NCBI GenBank assembly: GCA_037893225.1
Contig: JAZGUH010000359.1
Location: 1,364,001-1,428,000, forward strand
DNA: 64,000 bases
Direction of reading: 5' to 3'
DNA from: Hippasteria phrygiana
Taxonomy: Eukaryota > Echinodermata > Asteroidea > Valvatida > Goniasteridae
The position numbers and the translations under genes were made by a program. Below the pieces are notes generated by a model that was given only the letters and a program-made list of their open reading frames with translations, was not told the DNA's origin and searched no databases. Numbering within the stretch: position 1 is the first letter of the stretch; every line of letters starts with the position of its first letter. This document shows, piece by piece, positions 34,335 through 46,900 of this stretch.

Positions 34335-37300
34335 TGAAACAAGGTATTTAGCCTGATTTGAAGTTTTTGAGTTTTGTTTGTGAAGTAACGTTTTTCACCC
34401 AAAAATGATGAACACTAGGTATTTAGCCTGATTTGAAGTTGAAATTGTTTTGGTCAAAAACGTTACTTCATAAAAATCACTCAAACTCAAAAATCAGTCT
34501 GAATTGCAAGACTATAGCCTTGTTTTATCATTTTTTGGTGAAAAAATTGCAAACGAAAAAATATACTCGAACACTTCAAAATCTGTCCAATTCACAAGTC
34601 CAAATCCTTGTTTCATCATCTTTTGGTGAAAAAGTTCCAAACAAAATATACTTAAAAACTTCAAATTCAGTCTAAATGACAAGGCTATAGCCTTGTTTCA
34701 TCAGTTTGGGGTCAAAAACGTTGCAAAACAAAAATACTCCAACTCAAATCTGTTTTTGGTGAAAAACGTTACTTCAAAAACAATACTCAAAAACTTCAAA
34801 ATCAGTCCAAATGACAAGGGTATAGCCTTGTGTTTGATCATTTTGGGGTGAAAAACGTTCCAAAACAAAAACTTCAAAATCTGTCCAAATGACAAGGGTA
34901 TATAGCCTTGTTTCATCATCTTTTGGTGAAAAAGTTCCAAACAAAATATACTCAAAAACATCAAATTCAGTCTAAATGACAAGGCTATAGCCTTGTTTCA
35001 TGAGTTTGGGGTCAAAAACGTTACTTCACAAAAAAATACTCAAAAACTTCAAAATCAGTCCAAATGACAAGGGTATAGCCTTGTTTCATCATCTTTTGGT
35101 GAAAAAGTTCCGAACAAAATATACTCAAAAACTTCAAATTCAGTCTAAATGACAAGGCTACAGCCTTGTTTCATGAGTTTGGGGTCAAAAACGTTACTTC
35201 ACAAAACAATACTAAAAAACTTCAAAATCAGTCCAAATTACAAGGCTATAGCCTTGTTTTATTATTTTTGGTAAAAATCGTTACTTCAGAAAAAAATACT
35301 CAAAAACTTCAAAATCAGTCCAAAAAACAAGGGTATAGCCTTGTTTCATCATCTTTTGGTGAAAAAGTTCCGAACAAAATATACTCAAAAACTTCAAATT
35401 CAGTCTAAATGACAAGGCTACAGCCTTGTTTCATGAGTTTGGGGTCAAAAACGTTACTTCACAAAACAATACTAAAAAACTTCAAAATCAGTCAAAATTA
35501 CAAGGCTATAGCCTTGTTTTATTATTTTTGGTAAAAATCGTTACTTCAGAAAAAAATACTCAAAAACTTCAAAATCAGTCCAAATGACAAGGGTATAGCC
35601 GTGTGTTTGATCATTTTGGGGTGAAAAACGTTCCAAAACAAAAACTTCAAAATCTGTCCAAATGACAAGGGTATATAGCCTTGTTTCATCATCTTTTGGT
35701 GAAAAAGTTCCAAACAAAATATACTCAAAAACATCAAATTCAGTCTAAATGACAAGGCTATAGCCTTGTTTCATGAGTTTGGGGTCAAAAACGTTACTTC
35801 ACAAAAAAATACTCAAAAACTTCAAAATCAGTCCAAATGACAAGGGTATAGCCTTGTTTCATCATCTTTTGGTGAAAAAGTTCCGAACAAAATATACTCA
35901 AAAACTTCAAATTCAGTCTAAATGACAAGGCTACAGCCTTGTTTCATGAGTTTGGGGTCAAAAACGTTACTTCACAAAACAATACTAAAAAACTTCAAAA
36001 TCAGTCCAAATTACAAGGCTATAGCCTTGTTTTATTATTTTTGGTAAAAATCGTTACTTCAGAAAAAAATACTCAAAAACTTCAAAATCAGTCCAAAAAA
36101 CAAGGGTATAGCCTTGTTTCATCATCTTTTGGTGAAAAAGTTCCGAACAAAATATACTCAAAAACTTCAAATTCAGTCTAAATGACAAGGCTACAGCCTT
36201 GTTTCATGAGTTTGGGGTCAAAAACGTTACTTCACAAAAAAAATACTAAAAAACTTCAAAATCAGTCAAAATTACAAGGGTATAGCCTTGTTTCATCATC
36301 TTTTGGTGAAAAAGTTCCGAACAAAATATACTCAAAAACTTCAAATTCAGTCTAAATGACAAGGCTACAGCCTTGTTTCATGAGTTTGGGGTCAAAAACG
36401 TTACTTCACAAAACAATACTAAAAAACTTCAAAATCAGTCAAAATTACAAGGCTATAGCCTTGTTTTATTATTTTTGGTAAAAATCGTTACTTCAGAAAA
36501 AAATACTCAAAAACTTCAAAATCAGTCCAAATGACAAGGGTATAATAGCCTTGTGTTTGATCATTTTTGGGTGAAAAACGTTCCAAAACAAAATAATACT
36601 CAAAAACTTCAAAATCAGTCCAAATGACAAGGCTATAGCCTTGTTTCATGAGTTTGGGGTCAAAAACGTTACTTCACAAAAAAATACTAAAAAACTTCAA
36701 AATTAGTCCAAATGACAAGGCTATAGCCTTGTGTTTTATTATTTTTGGTGAAAAACGTTACTTCACAAAACAATACTCAAAAACTTCAAAATCAGTCCAA
36801 ATGACAAGGGTATATAGCCTTGTTTCATCATCTTTTGGTGAAAAAGTTCCGAACAAAATATACTCAAAAACTTCAAATTCAGTCTAAATGACAAGGCTAC
36901 AGCCTTGTTTCATGAGTTTGGTGTCAAAAACGTTACTTCACAAAAAAATACTCAAAAACTTCAAAATCAGTCCAAATGACAAGGGTATAGCCTTGTTTCA
37001 TCATCTTTTGGTGAAAAAGTTCCGAACAAAATATACTCAAAAACTTCAAATTCAGTCTAAATGACAAGGCTACAGCCTTGTTTCATGAGTTTGGGGTCAA
37101 AAACGTTACTTCACCAAAAAATACTCAAAAACTTCAAAATCAGTCCAAATGACAAGGGTATAGCCTTGTTTCATCTTCTTTTGGTGAAAAAGTTCCAAAC
37201 AAAATATACTCAAAAACTTCAAATTCAGTCTAAATGACAAGGCTATAGCCTTGTTTCATGAGTTTGGGGTCAAAAACGTTACTTCACCAAAAAATACTAA

Positions 37301-38925
37301 AAAACTTAAAAATCAGTCAAAATTACAAGGCTATAGCCTTGTTCTATTATTTTTGGTAAAAAACGTTCCAAAACAAAATAATACCCAAAAACTTCAAAAT
37401 CAGTCCAAATGACAAGGCTATAGCCTTGTTTCATGAGTTTGGGGTAAAAAAGGTTACTTCACAAAAAAATACTAAAAAACTTCAAAATCAGTCAAAATGA
37501 CAAGGCTATAGCCTTGTTCTATTATTTTTGGTAAAAAACGTTCCAAAACAAAATAATACTCAAAAACTTCAAAATCAGTCCAAATGACAAGGGTATAGCC
37601 TTGTTTCATGAGTTTGGGGTCAAAAACGTTACTTCACAAAAAAATACTCAAAAACTTCAAAATCAGTCCAAATGACAAGGCTATAGCTATAGCCTTGTTT
37701 GATCATTTTTGAGTGAAAAACGTTCCAAAACAAAATAATACTCAAAAACTTCAAAATCAGTCCAAATGACAAGGGTATAGCCTTGTTTCATCATCTTTTG
37801 GTGAAAAAGTTCCAAACAAAATATACTCAAAAACTTCAAATTCAGTCTAAATGACAAGGCTATTATAGCCTTGTTTCATGAGTTTGGGGTCAAAAACGTT
37901 ACTTCACAAAAAAATACTCAAAAACTTTAAAATCAGTCCAAATGACAAGGCTATAGCCTTGTTTTATTATTTTTGGTGAAAAACGTTACTTCAAAAACAA
38001 CACTCAAAAACCTAAAAATCTGTCCAAATGACAAGGCCATGTTCTTGTTTTATACATTTTTTTGGAAAACATTACTTCACAAAAATCACTCAAAAACTCC
38101 AAAATCTGTCCAAATGACAAGGCTATTGCATTGTTTCATCATTTTTGGGTGAAAAACATTGCAAAAGAAAAAATATACTCGCCCAGTTCAAATTCAGTCC
38201 AAATGACAAGGCTATAGCCTTGTTTCATCATGTTTGGGTGAAAAACGTTGCAAAACCAAAAAATGCAGAATTAGTCCAAATTGGAAGGATATGGCCTCGT
38301 TTTAATTTATTCGGTGAAAAACGTTATTTCACAAACAATACTAAAAAAAACCACCAAATCAGTAAAAATGACAAGGCTATAGGCATGTTTCATCATTTTG
38401 GGGTAAAAAAGATGTTGCCAAACAAAATATACTCAAAAACTTTAAAATCAGTTCAAATGACAAGTGTATCGCCTTTATTATTTTTGGTGAAAAACGTTAC
38501 TTCACAAACACTACTCAACCTCAAAATCTGTCCAAATGACAAGGGTATAGCCTTGTTTCATCATCTTTTGGTTAGACATTTCCAAACAAAATATACTCAA
38601 AAACAGTCCAAATGACAAGTGTATCTGCCCTTATTATTTTTTGTGGAAAACGTTACTTCACAAAAATCACTCAAAAACTTCAAAATCAGTCTGAATTGCA
38701 AAACTATAGCCTTTGTTTCATCATTTTTGGGTGGAAAACGTTCCAAAAAACAAAACAAAATATACTCAACCACTTCAAATTCAGTCCAAATGGCAAGGGA
38801 ATAGCCTCTTTTTAATTTTTGTGTGAAAAACGTTACTTCACAAACAACACTAAAAAAACCCAAAATCAGTCCAAATGCCAAGGGTATAGCCTTGTGTTTG
38901 ATCATTTTTGGGTGAAAAATATTCA
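34335..38925. repeat. Minisatellite/satellite array, ~83-88 bp unit, palindromic core
   Basis: About 50 head-to-tail units of consensus GTGAAAAACGTTACTTCAC, AAAATACTCAAAAACTTC, AAAATCAGTCCAAATG and ACAAGGCTATAGCCTTGT plus TTCATGAGTTTGGGG. The 18-base ACAAGGCTATAGCCTTGT is a perfect palindrome and recurs in most units. Two main unit types alternate, one with AACGTTACTTCAC and one with AAGTTCCGAACAAAATAT. Units are not multiples of three, so short open frames through them are incidental. The first unit (about 34335-34412) is inverted relative to the rest. Homogeneity is highest in the middle and units decay towards 38000-38925. Confidence 0.95.
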
Positions 38926-40187
38926 ATGTGTTTTTGTGCGAGTTGAATGCTTAAATTGATAAACTTTGAACTTATTTAGGAGGTTACCAACTTATTGTAA
39001 AGTTTCACTATTTACATGTTTCAACGCTTAGTTAACCTTTTTGAGATATGGCGAACACAATAGAAGGGTGCTTTTGATCTAGATAAACCATGGGCATCAG
39101 AAATCTTGACGGGGAAAAAAACCCGAAATGTGGAGCGAGAAGAGAGAAAAAAAACACGTTTGAGTGATATCAGGAAGGGCTTGATAACCCAATCCGTAGT
39201 ATGCCCCTGGCGGAATTCGAACCGCGTACATGAAAGATAGACGCCGGAACTTCACCCTTGCAGGTCAAAAATAACTACAAAATTCCTACACATTTTTCAT
39301 GTGGCATTGCCACCACTTTCTTAAAAAGAAAATCAATGTATTGAAAATCCTAATAACATTTTTAAATAGTTATACAATTGGTAATCAAGCAAACTAGAAA
39401 ACCATAGCAATAAGCAAATAACAATGTGTAAAACTAGTTGTAAATGCATTCGAACAAGAAATAATGAACTTGACGTGTATCACCTATGCATATGCTACTG
39501 GATTATCTGCACTGAGTTTCAAGTGTCTCTTAGTTCATTACGTTGCTGTCATTAATGATTTAAGCAATGTGTGAATCAAAACATGAATGAAAAACAACAG
39601 GTGTACGCAACTATTTCACTTTGATCAAAATGTTTTTTAAGCACAAATATGATGATATAGGATACTTGACATAGCCAAGGCTGGATTTGATTGAAGCACC
39701 ACATTTCAATGCAGAGGTGGAATGGGAAATGTTTAGTGTTCTTTGAGCCGAGAATAAACAGATTCTTAACAATGAATCTTAAACAGTGTACTCAAAGAAA
39801 CAAGAGCAAATCTCAGAAAATCAACAAAGAAGAACTAACAAAATTTCTAAATAAGACAGCTGTGGTACTAATTTTACTGTAATGACTGGGGGGGGGGGGG
39901 GGGGGGGGGTGAAGGGCATTGAAACTAATTTCACTGAGCTACTGCATACCTTTAGTACAAGTACATAATTTTGACAATCACCGAAAAATGTTGACGAAAC
40001 CATTTATAGGATTACCAACCAGAATTTCGTGAGATGCACACAGTGACTGCTACTGACTTGGCTCTCATCTAATTTTGGCTTGATGAATATTTTTCTATTT
40101 AGCAGGTCTATAAACTTTACCTTATGTTCCAATCTTATGGAGATTTTCATCACAAAACTTTTGGTGATAAAAGTAAGTAAGATTAAA
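38926..40187. other. Region between the tandem array and the SYCP2-like gene
   Basis: AT-rich, with a tRNA-like B-box segment (about 39205-39260, complement of a GGTTCGAATTCCGCC word) that may be a SINE fragment, and a G run at 39888-39909. No exon was recognised. Confidence 0.5.
39888..39909 (+). repeat. Poly-G run
   Basis: 22 consecutive G. Confidence 0.85.
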
Positions 40188-40734
40188 TAAAGGTAGTATA
40201 CAACATTTGCTTTTGCTGTAATTTTCAGAAATTAATGGATTTGGGTTTTCGCATTTTATTGCAAATACTGTGACACTGACCTGTTTAAAGTTTTGGGTGC
40301 ACAGATGCTGGGAAAACAAAGAGAAAATATGCTGTTCTTGTAGTCTGGTTCCCTGACCCTACTTCAGAAAAAACGGATCAATTTGTAGATGTCCGGGACT
40401 TATCAGGTCAGGGAACAGTTTTTCCAACGATGGTTGGCTGACCATCACTAGAAACTGATACACAAATTCCACTTTTCTTGAAAATGACAGCACACCAGGT
40501 GCTACAGACCTTATCGCAAATACCGCCTGCATTGTGGGAAGGTAAAAATCACAAACATCGCTCCCGTTTCCTTCCCACAATGCCTTTTGACCATTGTGAC
40601 ATCTCAACCGGGCGGTACTTGCGATAAGCTCTATGATTTCACAGGATGCTTGAGACTATTATTTACTTACAGTCGAGTAAGGTATTTCACAACAATTCAG
40701 TAGTTTTGCTTGTTGATGTTGTATATTACCTTTA
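40188..40734. mobile_element. TIR element (AAAGGTAGTATACAACATTTGC), copy with a nested insertion
   Basis: Left AAAGGTAGTATACAACATTT and right TTGATGTTGTATATTACCTT are inverted. It aligns along its length with 49862-50194, apart from an extra block at 40503-40633. A ~100 bp relative is at 48158-48257. Confidence 0.75.
40503..40633. mobile_element. Nested MITE with TA target site
   Basis: Ends CAGACCTTATCGCAAATACC and GGTACTTGCGATAAGCTC, inside TA...TA. The related element at 49862 has the uninterrupted site GGTGCCATGATTTCACAGG, which defines the insertion. About 127 bp between the TAs; Tc1/mariner-like by target site. Confidence 0.8.
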
Positions 40735-40863
40735 AACAGTCAAGTCCTAACAATTGGCCAAACTTTGTCCACTGCAGCAGATACATACAGTTGCGGTCAA
40801 AAGTTTACATACACTTGCAAATTGTTCCTTCCTGGTGGTTGGTTTTTTTTGTGGTGTTTCCTT

Positions 40864-40920
40864 TTAGAATGTGAACATTGTCTGCAGTCCTTTCTTCATT
40901 TGCTGAAGCTCATGGTGTTG
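40864..40920 (-). CDS. Last coding exon of SYCP2-like gene (C-terminal heptads)
   Basis: 57 nt encoding QHHELQQMKKGLQTMFTF and TAA. Too short to be found as an open frame by itself; recognised from the acceptor (TTCCAG), the phase, and continuation of the coiled coil. Confidence 0.7.
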   Translation of the reverse strand, partial: QHHELQQMKKGLQTMFTF

Positions 40921-43900
40921 CTGGAACAGAAAAGTGCGAAACATACATATGAAAAATTACCCCGAGAATTTCAGAAAAACAACGAGAACATTTTGTTGCC
41001 TGCAGAGGCAGGGTATACACAGGACGAAATGCATTTTTGTTTACAATCTGTAACTTTTGAAGTAGGTTACCAAATCCGAAAATTTATTTCAACAAATGTG
41101 GAATCACTACTGATAGTGCCAACGAAAATGGCATTTATTTACAGCGCCCTCATTTGAATACGGACAACGGTCACGGCAGCGGTTTGAAAAAGACCACCAG
41201 GCGGGTTGTTGAATATATGCACATTCCTGCACGTACTCAATCCATTGTTTGCCTATTGTTTGCATTACCATTGGCTCCATAAGCCCGTCTTGTCACACCG
41301 GCACCCCATTAACCCCTTGCGTACGGATGACGGAATATGGCGCAAAAAAAACAGTGCCACCAGCCATTGGCCGCTGTTTGTGCAGTTTCAATCTACTGTT
41401 GGATTAAACAGTGCCACCAGGCCGGATGACGCCATTGGCCCCCGTTTGTGCAGTTTTAATCCACTGTTGGAATAAACAGTGCCACCAGGCCGGAGTTTGT
41501 GCAGTTTCAATCCATTGTTAGATTATAGTGTATATGTTACGCTTGACTGCACAAACACATTGTGGCCGTTTCGCTTGGCTGCCAGAGCCGCCGCGGCACC
41601 CCGACGTCTCCCGTAAAATACCGTACTCAAGGGGGTTAATATCAACCGGCCAGAAGGGGGTTAAAGAAATATGGCCAACTTGGTAGTGTATACTTACAGA
41701 ATCTTGGATGAGCTTCCTTTGCAGGCCGGCTATTTCCTGCAGAAGTATCTGTTTAATACTGTCCTGCAGGTGCCTGCCTAGCCGGCCATGCAACTCACTG
41801 GATTCGGCCTGCAGCTGGCTGTGCAGGGACTTGACTTGCAGCACACTGATGGATCAAGGCATATCAGAAATTGTATAGGAGTATAGCTGTCAGAGTTGTA
41901 TTCGAGTCCCTGCAAGTCCTTTCACAAGTCCCTGCAAGTCCATCACAAGCCTGATCCCAATCACAAGCTATTCAAATGAGCTTTGACAAAGGCATTCCTT
42001 TGTCATTGTTCATCTAGTTTCTTGTGACCGGCTTTATGAAAGCACTTCTGACTGGGCTTGTGAAAGGACTTGTGAAAGGACTTGCAGGCACCCGAATACA
42101 ACTCTGATAGCTGTGAACCAAATCCAAATGATTGTGCACACACAAGGAAGAACAATTTGAAACACAATTTGTATCGATACACTGAGAATTTAAAATTGAA
42201 AAATTGCATGAAACAGATTGGCTCCAGGAACAGTTACAGGAACAATTTATTGTTCTAAAATATTCAAATTAGTTCAGGGGTGAGATTTGAGGAAAATGAG
42301 AAACCTAAGAAATATTCGGAGGCATATAATTTGTATGGCGTTGCTGAAAAATGCATAAGATAACTGCACTTCCTACCAAAAAAAGATGCGTTTCAAAATT
42401 GCAACAAAATAGGGTCATTAGAATAAAAAGAATGCTGTTCCAGGTTGGAGAGATCATTTGGGAATAATACAAACAATTTAAGGACCAAAAAGTCTTCCGG
42501 AAATCTGGAAGATGTCTTACCAAAAATCCTGAAATCAGGAAGAATCCGGAAAAATCTCACCTTTGGCAAATGCAAAAAACCCCAGCACATTGTTTCTCAT
42601 TCTCTAATGTTATGGATCTCTTGGCTCTTGACTTATGCATACTCACTGTTCCTTCAGAGTGGAAACAGTCTTGCGACGATGCTGTTCCAGCATGGCCTGC
42701 ATCTTGCCATAGCCGTCTTGGAGACGATTCAAGTGGGTCTCCAGAGAGACAACCTCCCTCAGCAAATTGTCTTTAAATTCCTCCTGAGCTTTGTGTCTGG
42801 GATAATAAACAGAGAGAGAAAGGTTGAGACAGTTTAGGATGAGGTCCTGGTCAATGGTCATGAACACTTGGGACCCAGTCAGAGGCTTAAGCCCTGTCCG
42901 CACTGGACTTTTTTTGGTAAAACTTATCGAGACGATGGGTACTTTTCCCATTTTAAGTCCAGTGCGGACAGCCTAGGATTTTTCCTCTCAGTTACTTTTC
43001 TTGAGTCCAGGCGGTTATACTTCTACCAGGCAACTGCTGCCCAGGAAAATTGACCAGGTAACTTTTCCCGAGACGATAAGTCCAGTGTGGACAGTGCGAG
43101 TAGGTAAAAGCGGCTCAGGAAAGCATACATCTGGCCCAAGCGCAAGGTCATGCTTCACAGGGAAACCATGCATGCGCTTTGCATTGTTTCACCGCAGTGC
43201 GGTGCATATGTGGCAAGTTTCCAAATTCCAGTGCTTTGTTCCTCTTTTGGTCGCAATCATGGCAGATATTATTATTGATACAGTCGAAACTTTGATTGGT
43301 GCTAAAGACGTAGGCTTACATGTACACATCGGCCAGAAAAAATGAAAACGCATGCGAGATTTGGGTCAATCGCATCAATGTAGAAAGGTCACGCAAAGCG
43401 CCCTGATGAGTCGTTATATTGACAGCTCGGTTACTTCTACCACGGTCGCGGTAAAATTTTCCCGTGTCGAAAGTCCAAGTGCGGACAGTGGTCACATTAG
43501 ACCATTTTTCATTTTACCATCGTCTCGGTGAAAACCTTCCAAAAAAAAGTGCAGTGCGGACATGGCTTTAGTGGCTTCAGAGGAGAAGGTCTAGGTGGGA
43601 TATAATAAAACTTCACAGGTGCCTGCACATCCAAGACTATGGTAAGATGAATGCATGGTTTAGTCGTGGGTGAGATTTTAGGCAAATGAAAAATGTACGA
43701 TGCATTCGGAGGCATTTTATTTGTATGGTGTTGTTGAAAAATGGACAAGAAAACTGCATTTTCTACCAAAGATACGGTTCAAAATTGCAGAAAATACTGT
43801 CATTAGAATGTAAAGAAGACTGTTCCGGGTTGCACAGGTCATTTTTAAATGATCACAACAATTTAAGGACCAAAACAAAATCTGGAAATTACAAAACAAA

Positions 43901-46900
43901 TCCTGAAATCAGGAAAAATCTGCAGCAATCTCACCCCTGTTCTGCGAATGAAAATAATCAAGACAGACTTCATTCGGTCAAAGTGTGAACTCTGAGATTC
44001 AGTTTAAAAACATGTAAGAAAATTGACAGCCCACTAGTTTGGTGTTGGGAGTCTGCAAGACCAATGCCTGAATGACCGGACTCGGTCCACTGGTCCAGTG
44101 TGAATTTTGAGCCCTGCAGGTAATACAAGGTTCCTACCTCGCCTGATGCTGCTGGGACCACAGCCTGGACACCTGTCTCTGGGTCGTTTTTAATGCCCCG
44201 TCTGTTAGCTGTTGGGCTTGTGATTGCTTGGTCTGGTGAACCGAGGAAAGGAAAACAAATCAATTTTATTTCTACAAATTGTAACGGTAATTCTTCAAAA
44301 CAAAACCCCGTTTTCTAAATCAGGGTTCCCTGATTTTTCCCCCGAGTTTTCCCTGATGAATTTTCAAAATTCCAGGATAATTATTTCGACCTACATCCAG
44401 TTTGACACGTCTTCAATGTTGCTGGAAGAGAGATAGATACGATTTGAAGTTTTGCCTGGTGGGTGCGATATGAGAGAGACTGGGATTGCGGGTAACACCA
44501 TGTGAAATAAATCTCTTCTAGGAAGAAGTGTGGTTCTGAAAAGAACCGGGGTGAGTGTGTAACGCGACGTTTCGGGCAGTGTGCTCTGTCCGTCCTCGGG
44601 AGTGTGATGGATTTGTCCACACTAAAAGGCCACCATAGCCAATCATCCAGTGGATACGTTGTTTGGCCATGAGAGAAAATATAACAGACTGAACACTTTC
44701 TCTTTTGGGCCAATCAAATTCCCTGACTTCCCTGATTTGAGGCATTTGTTTCAAATTCCCCGACTTTTCCTGACTGGAAAAAGCGAAACTCATTTTCCAG
44801 GTTTTCCCTGATTTCCAGGATGCGGTGGGAACCCTGAGAATGTGTGCGATTCATGAAGTTTCAGACCTATTTTGAGAAAAAGTCAAGTAAAACCCCTTAG
44901 GTGGGGGGTATGGGGGATGTAGGGATGAGTTAAAGTCACAAAGTGGTGATTCCTTTCCATGTTATGTAAAATGGAAGATGTATATCAAGCTGCAAACAAG
45001 ACTGGGGAGCATCCTCTCGACTTTATTCCTGATGAATAAAGGGGGAGGAAGGCGAGCTATTCATAAATACACCTCCAGTGGCGATCCCAACATGGTTTGC
45101 AAATCGTCACCAACACCACGAACTGACACTCTCTAGGGCGTGAGTGCCCGCACGAGCACGTATTTTACAGAACCGAGTAATTTTCATTTTCACGAACTGA
45201 CACCCAAGTAGGGGAGCGCGCGCTAACCACATTTTCATTTTTACGAACTGAAACCATTCTTAATTTCACGAGTTTAGAGGTTTTCAATGTTTCTGTAACC
45301 CCACAAGTATACAGATGGAGTAGATTCGTGTCAAAGCTTTTAAAGCGTTTTTCTTGGAATAGGTATTTCCGCTACATGCTTGCGTGTCAATATGTGAAAA
45401 CGAAAATTCTTCTCTAGCGAGTCAGTGCCTGATGTGCGCACGCACACCTGGGTGTCAGTTCATGAAACCGAAATTTACTCAGTACGCGGTTTCACGAACT
45501 GACACCCAGGTGCGCGTGAGTGTCAGTTCGTGAAAATGGTGACGAAATGTTTAAATCAATGAGAAATAAGCTAATGTAAGCTGTAAAATAGGAAAAACAA
45601 TAACCACTCTCAATCCGGCTAACACTGCTTACCAGCATCTTCTGCTTGAGATTCTCACTAACTGCCTTGAGTAGCTGAGTGATATGCAAGGTCGACAAGC
45701 TCCTTGGGGAGTTTGATGGAGCAGGGGACTGTATGTCATCGTTGCTGCCGTCTCCATCCTCATACTCCCACTCCTCCTCCTGTGAGTCAACGCTGGGGAT
45801 TGCTGAGAATCAGCAAGAAGAGACACAAACAAAACCAGGTGTGAGATTTGAGGAAAATAAACAAATCCATGAAATATTCAGAGTCATTGGATTTGTATGG
45901 CATTGCTGAAAAATGCTTAAAGAAAACTGCATTTTCTACCAAAAGATACGGTTCAAAATTGCACAAAAAAAATAAGGTCCTTAGAATTACTACACCGTTT
46001 CAGGTCGCAGAGGTCATTTTGGAATGATAAAAAACAATTTAAGGACCCAAAAAGATCTTCCTGGAAATCTGGAAGACGTCTCAGAAAAAATCCTGAAATC
46101 AGGAAAAATCCGGAGAAGTGTCACCCTTGCAAAACGCATTTATGAACTACTTTTTGGACTTGGAACTGCATTACAACTGAGGGCCCAAGAATAAAGAAAT
46201 GGCATTTGTTGTCTTGAGGGCAATATTTGGTTGAAAAGATGTGCACTTTTCATGAGAGATTTCGTAAAGTAAAGTGGCGTTTGAAAAAGAAAGCTTACAG
46301 ATGGTTGACCTTCACATCCCACATACTTTACAGATTCAACCCAGGCATCCGAGTCCCTGTAGATTGGTCCATCCTGGTTGATGCTGCACACCTTCAGATC
46401 CTATACTGGGATCCGAAGACAAGGGGCATAACCAAGGATGTCCCAAGTAAGGGGACTTAAAAGATAAAACATGCATTCATGTACCTCCTTTGAAGAGCTT
46501 CTTTGGCCTGAGCGCCCCTTGACCAGAGTGAGGTGCTTGCCCACTTGGAAGTACTTGACCAACTCCATCTGAGATCACGACAGCGGCGTCTTGGTTGGTC
46601 TCTTCCTCATCTTCATCATTTTCCTCTTCTTCATCACTGAAGAGGTCACCATACTTACGCTTCAGGGTTGAGGAGCTTGGCCTTATCCGTGAGGATGGTC
46701 CTGAGTGGTTATCAACAACACGAAAACATTCCTTCAAGTGAAAGTTTTTTTTTTTCAGAACAAAATATTTTGAAAAGCGGCTTGTTGTTCAAAAAGGTAG
46801 GTACCAATACACCCGGATGACCTTAATATCAACATGGTTTGAGTACGGATCTGAAGGTTTGTCACATAGGATGGGATAGCCCTGGTATTGGACTGATTTC

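Noticed and set aside
34335..38925. CRISPR array
   Set aside because: The repeats are long, contiguous and diverged without unique spacers, in a eukaryotic genome with no cas genes.
34433..38926. Many 60-150 codon open frames on both strands within the tandem array
   Set aside because: They follow the repeat unit, appear on both strands, and change frame between units because unit lengths are not multiples of three.
40765..41157. 130-codon plus-strand open frame overlapping the 3' end of the SYCP2-like gene
   Set aside because: It is antisense to the last coding exon and has no domain; the minus-strand reading continues a coiled coil.
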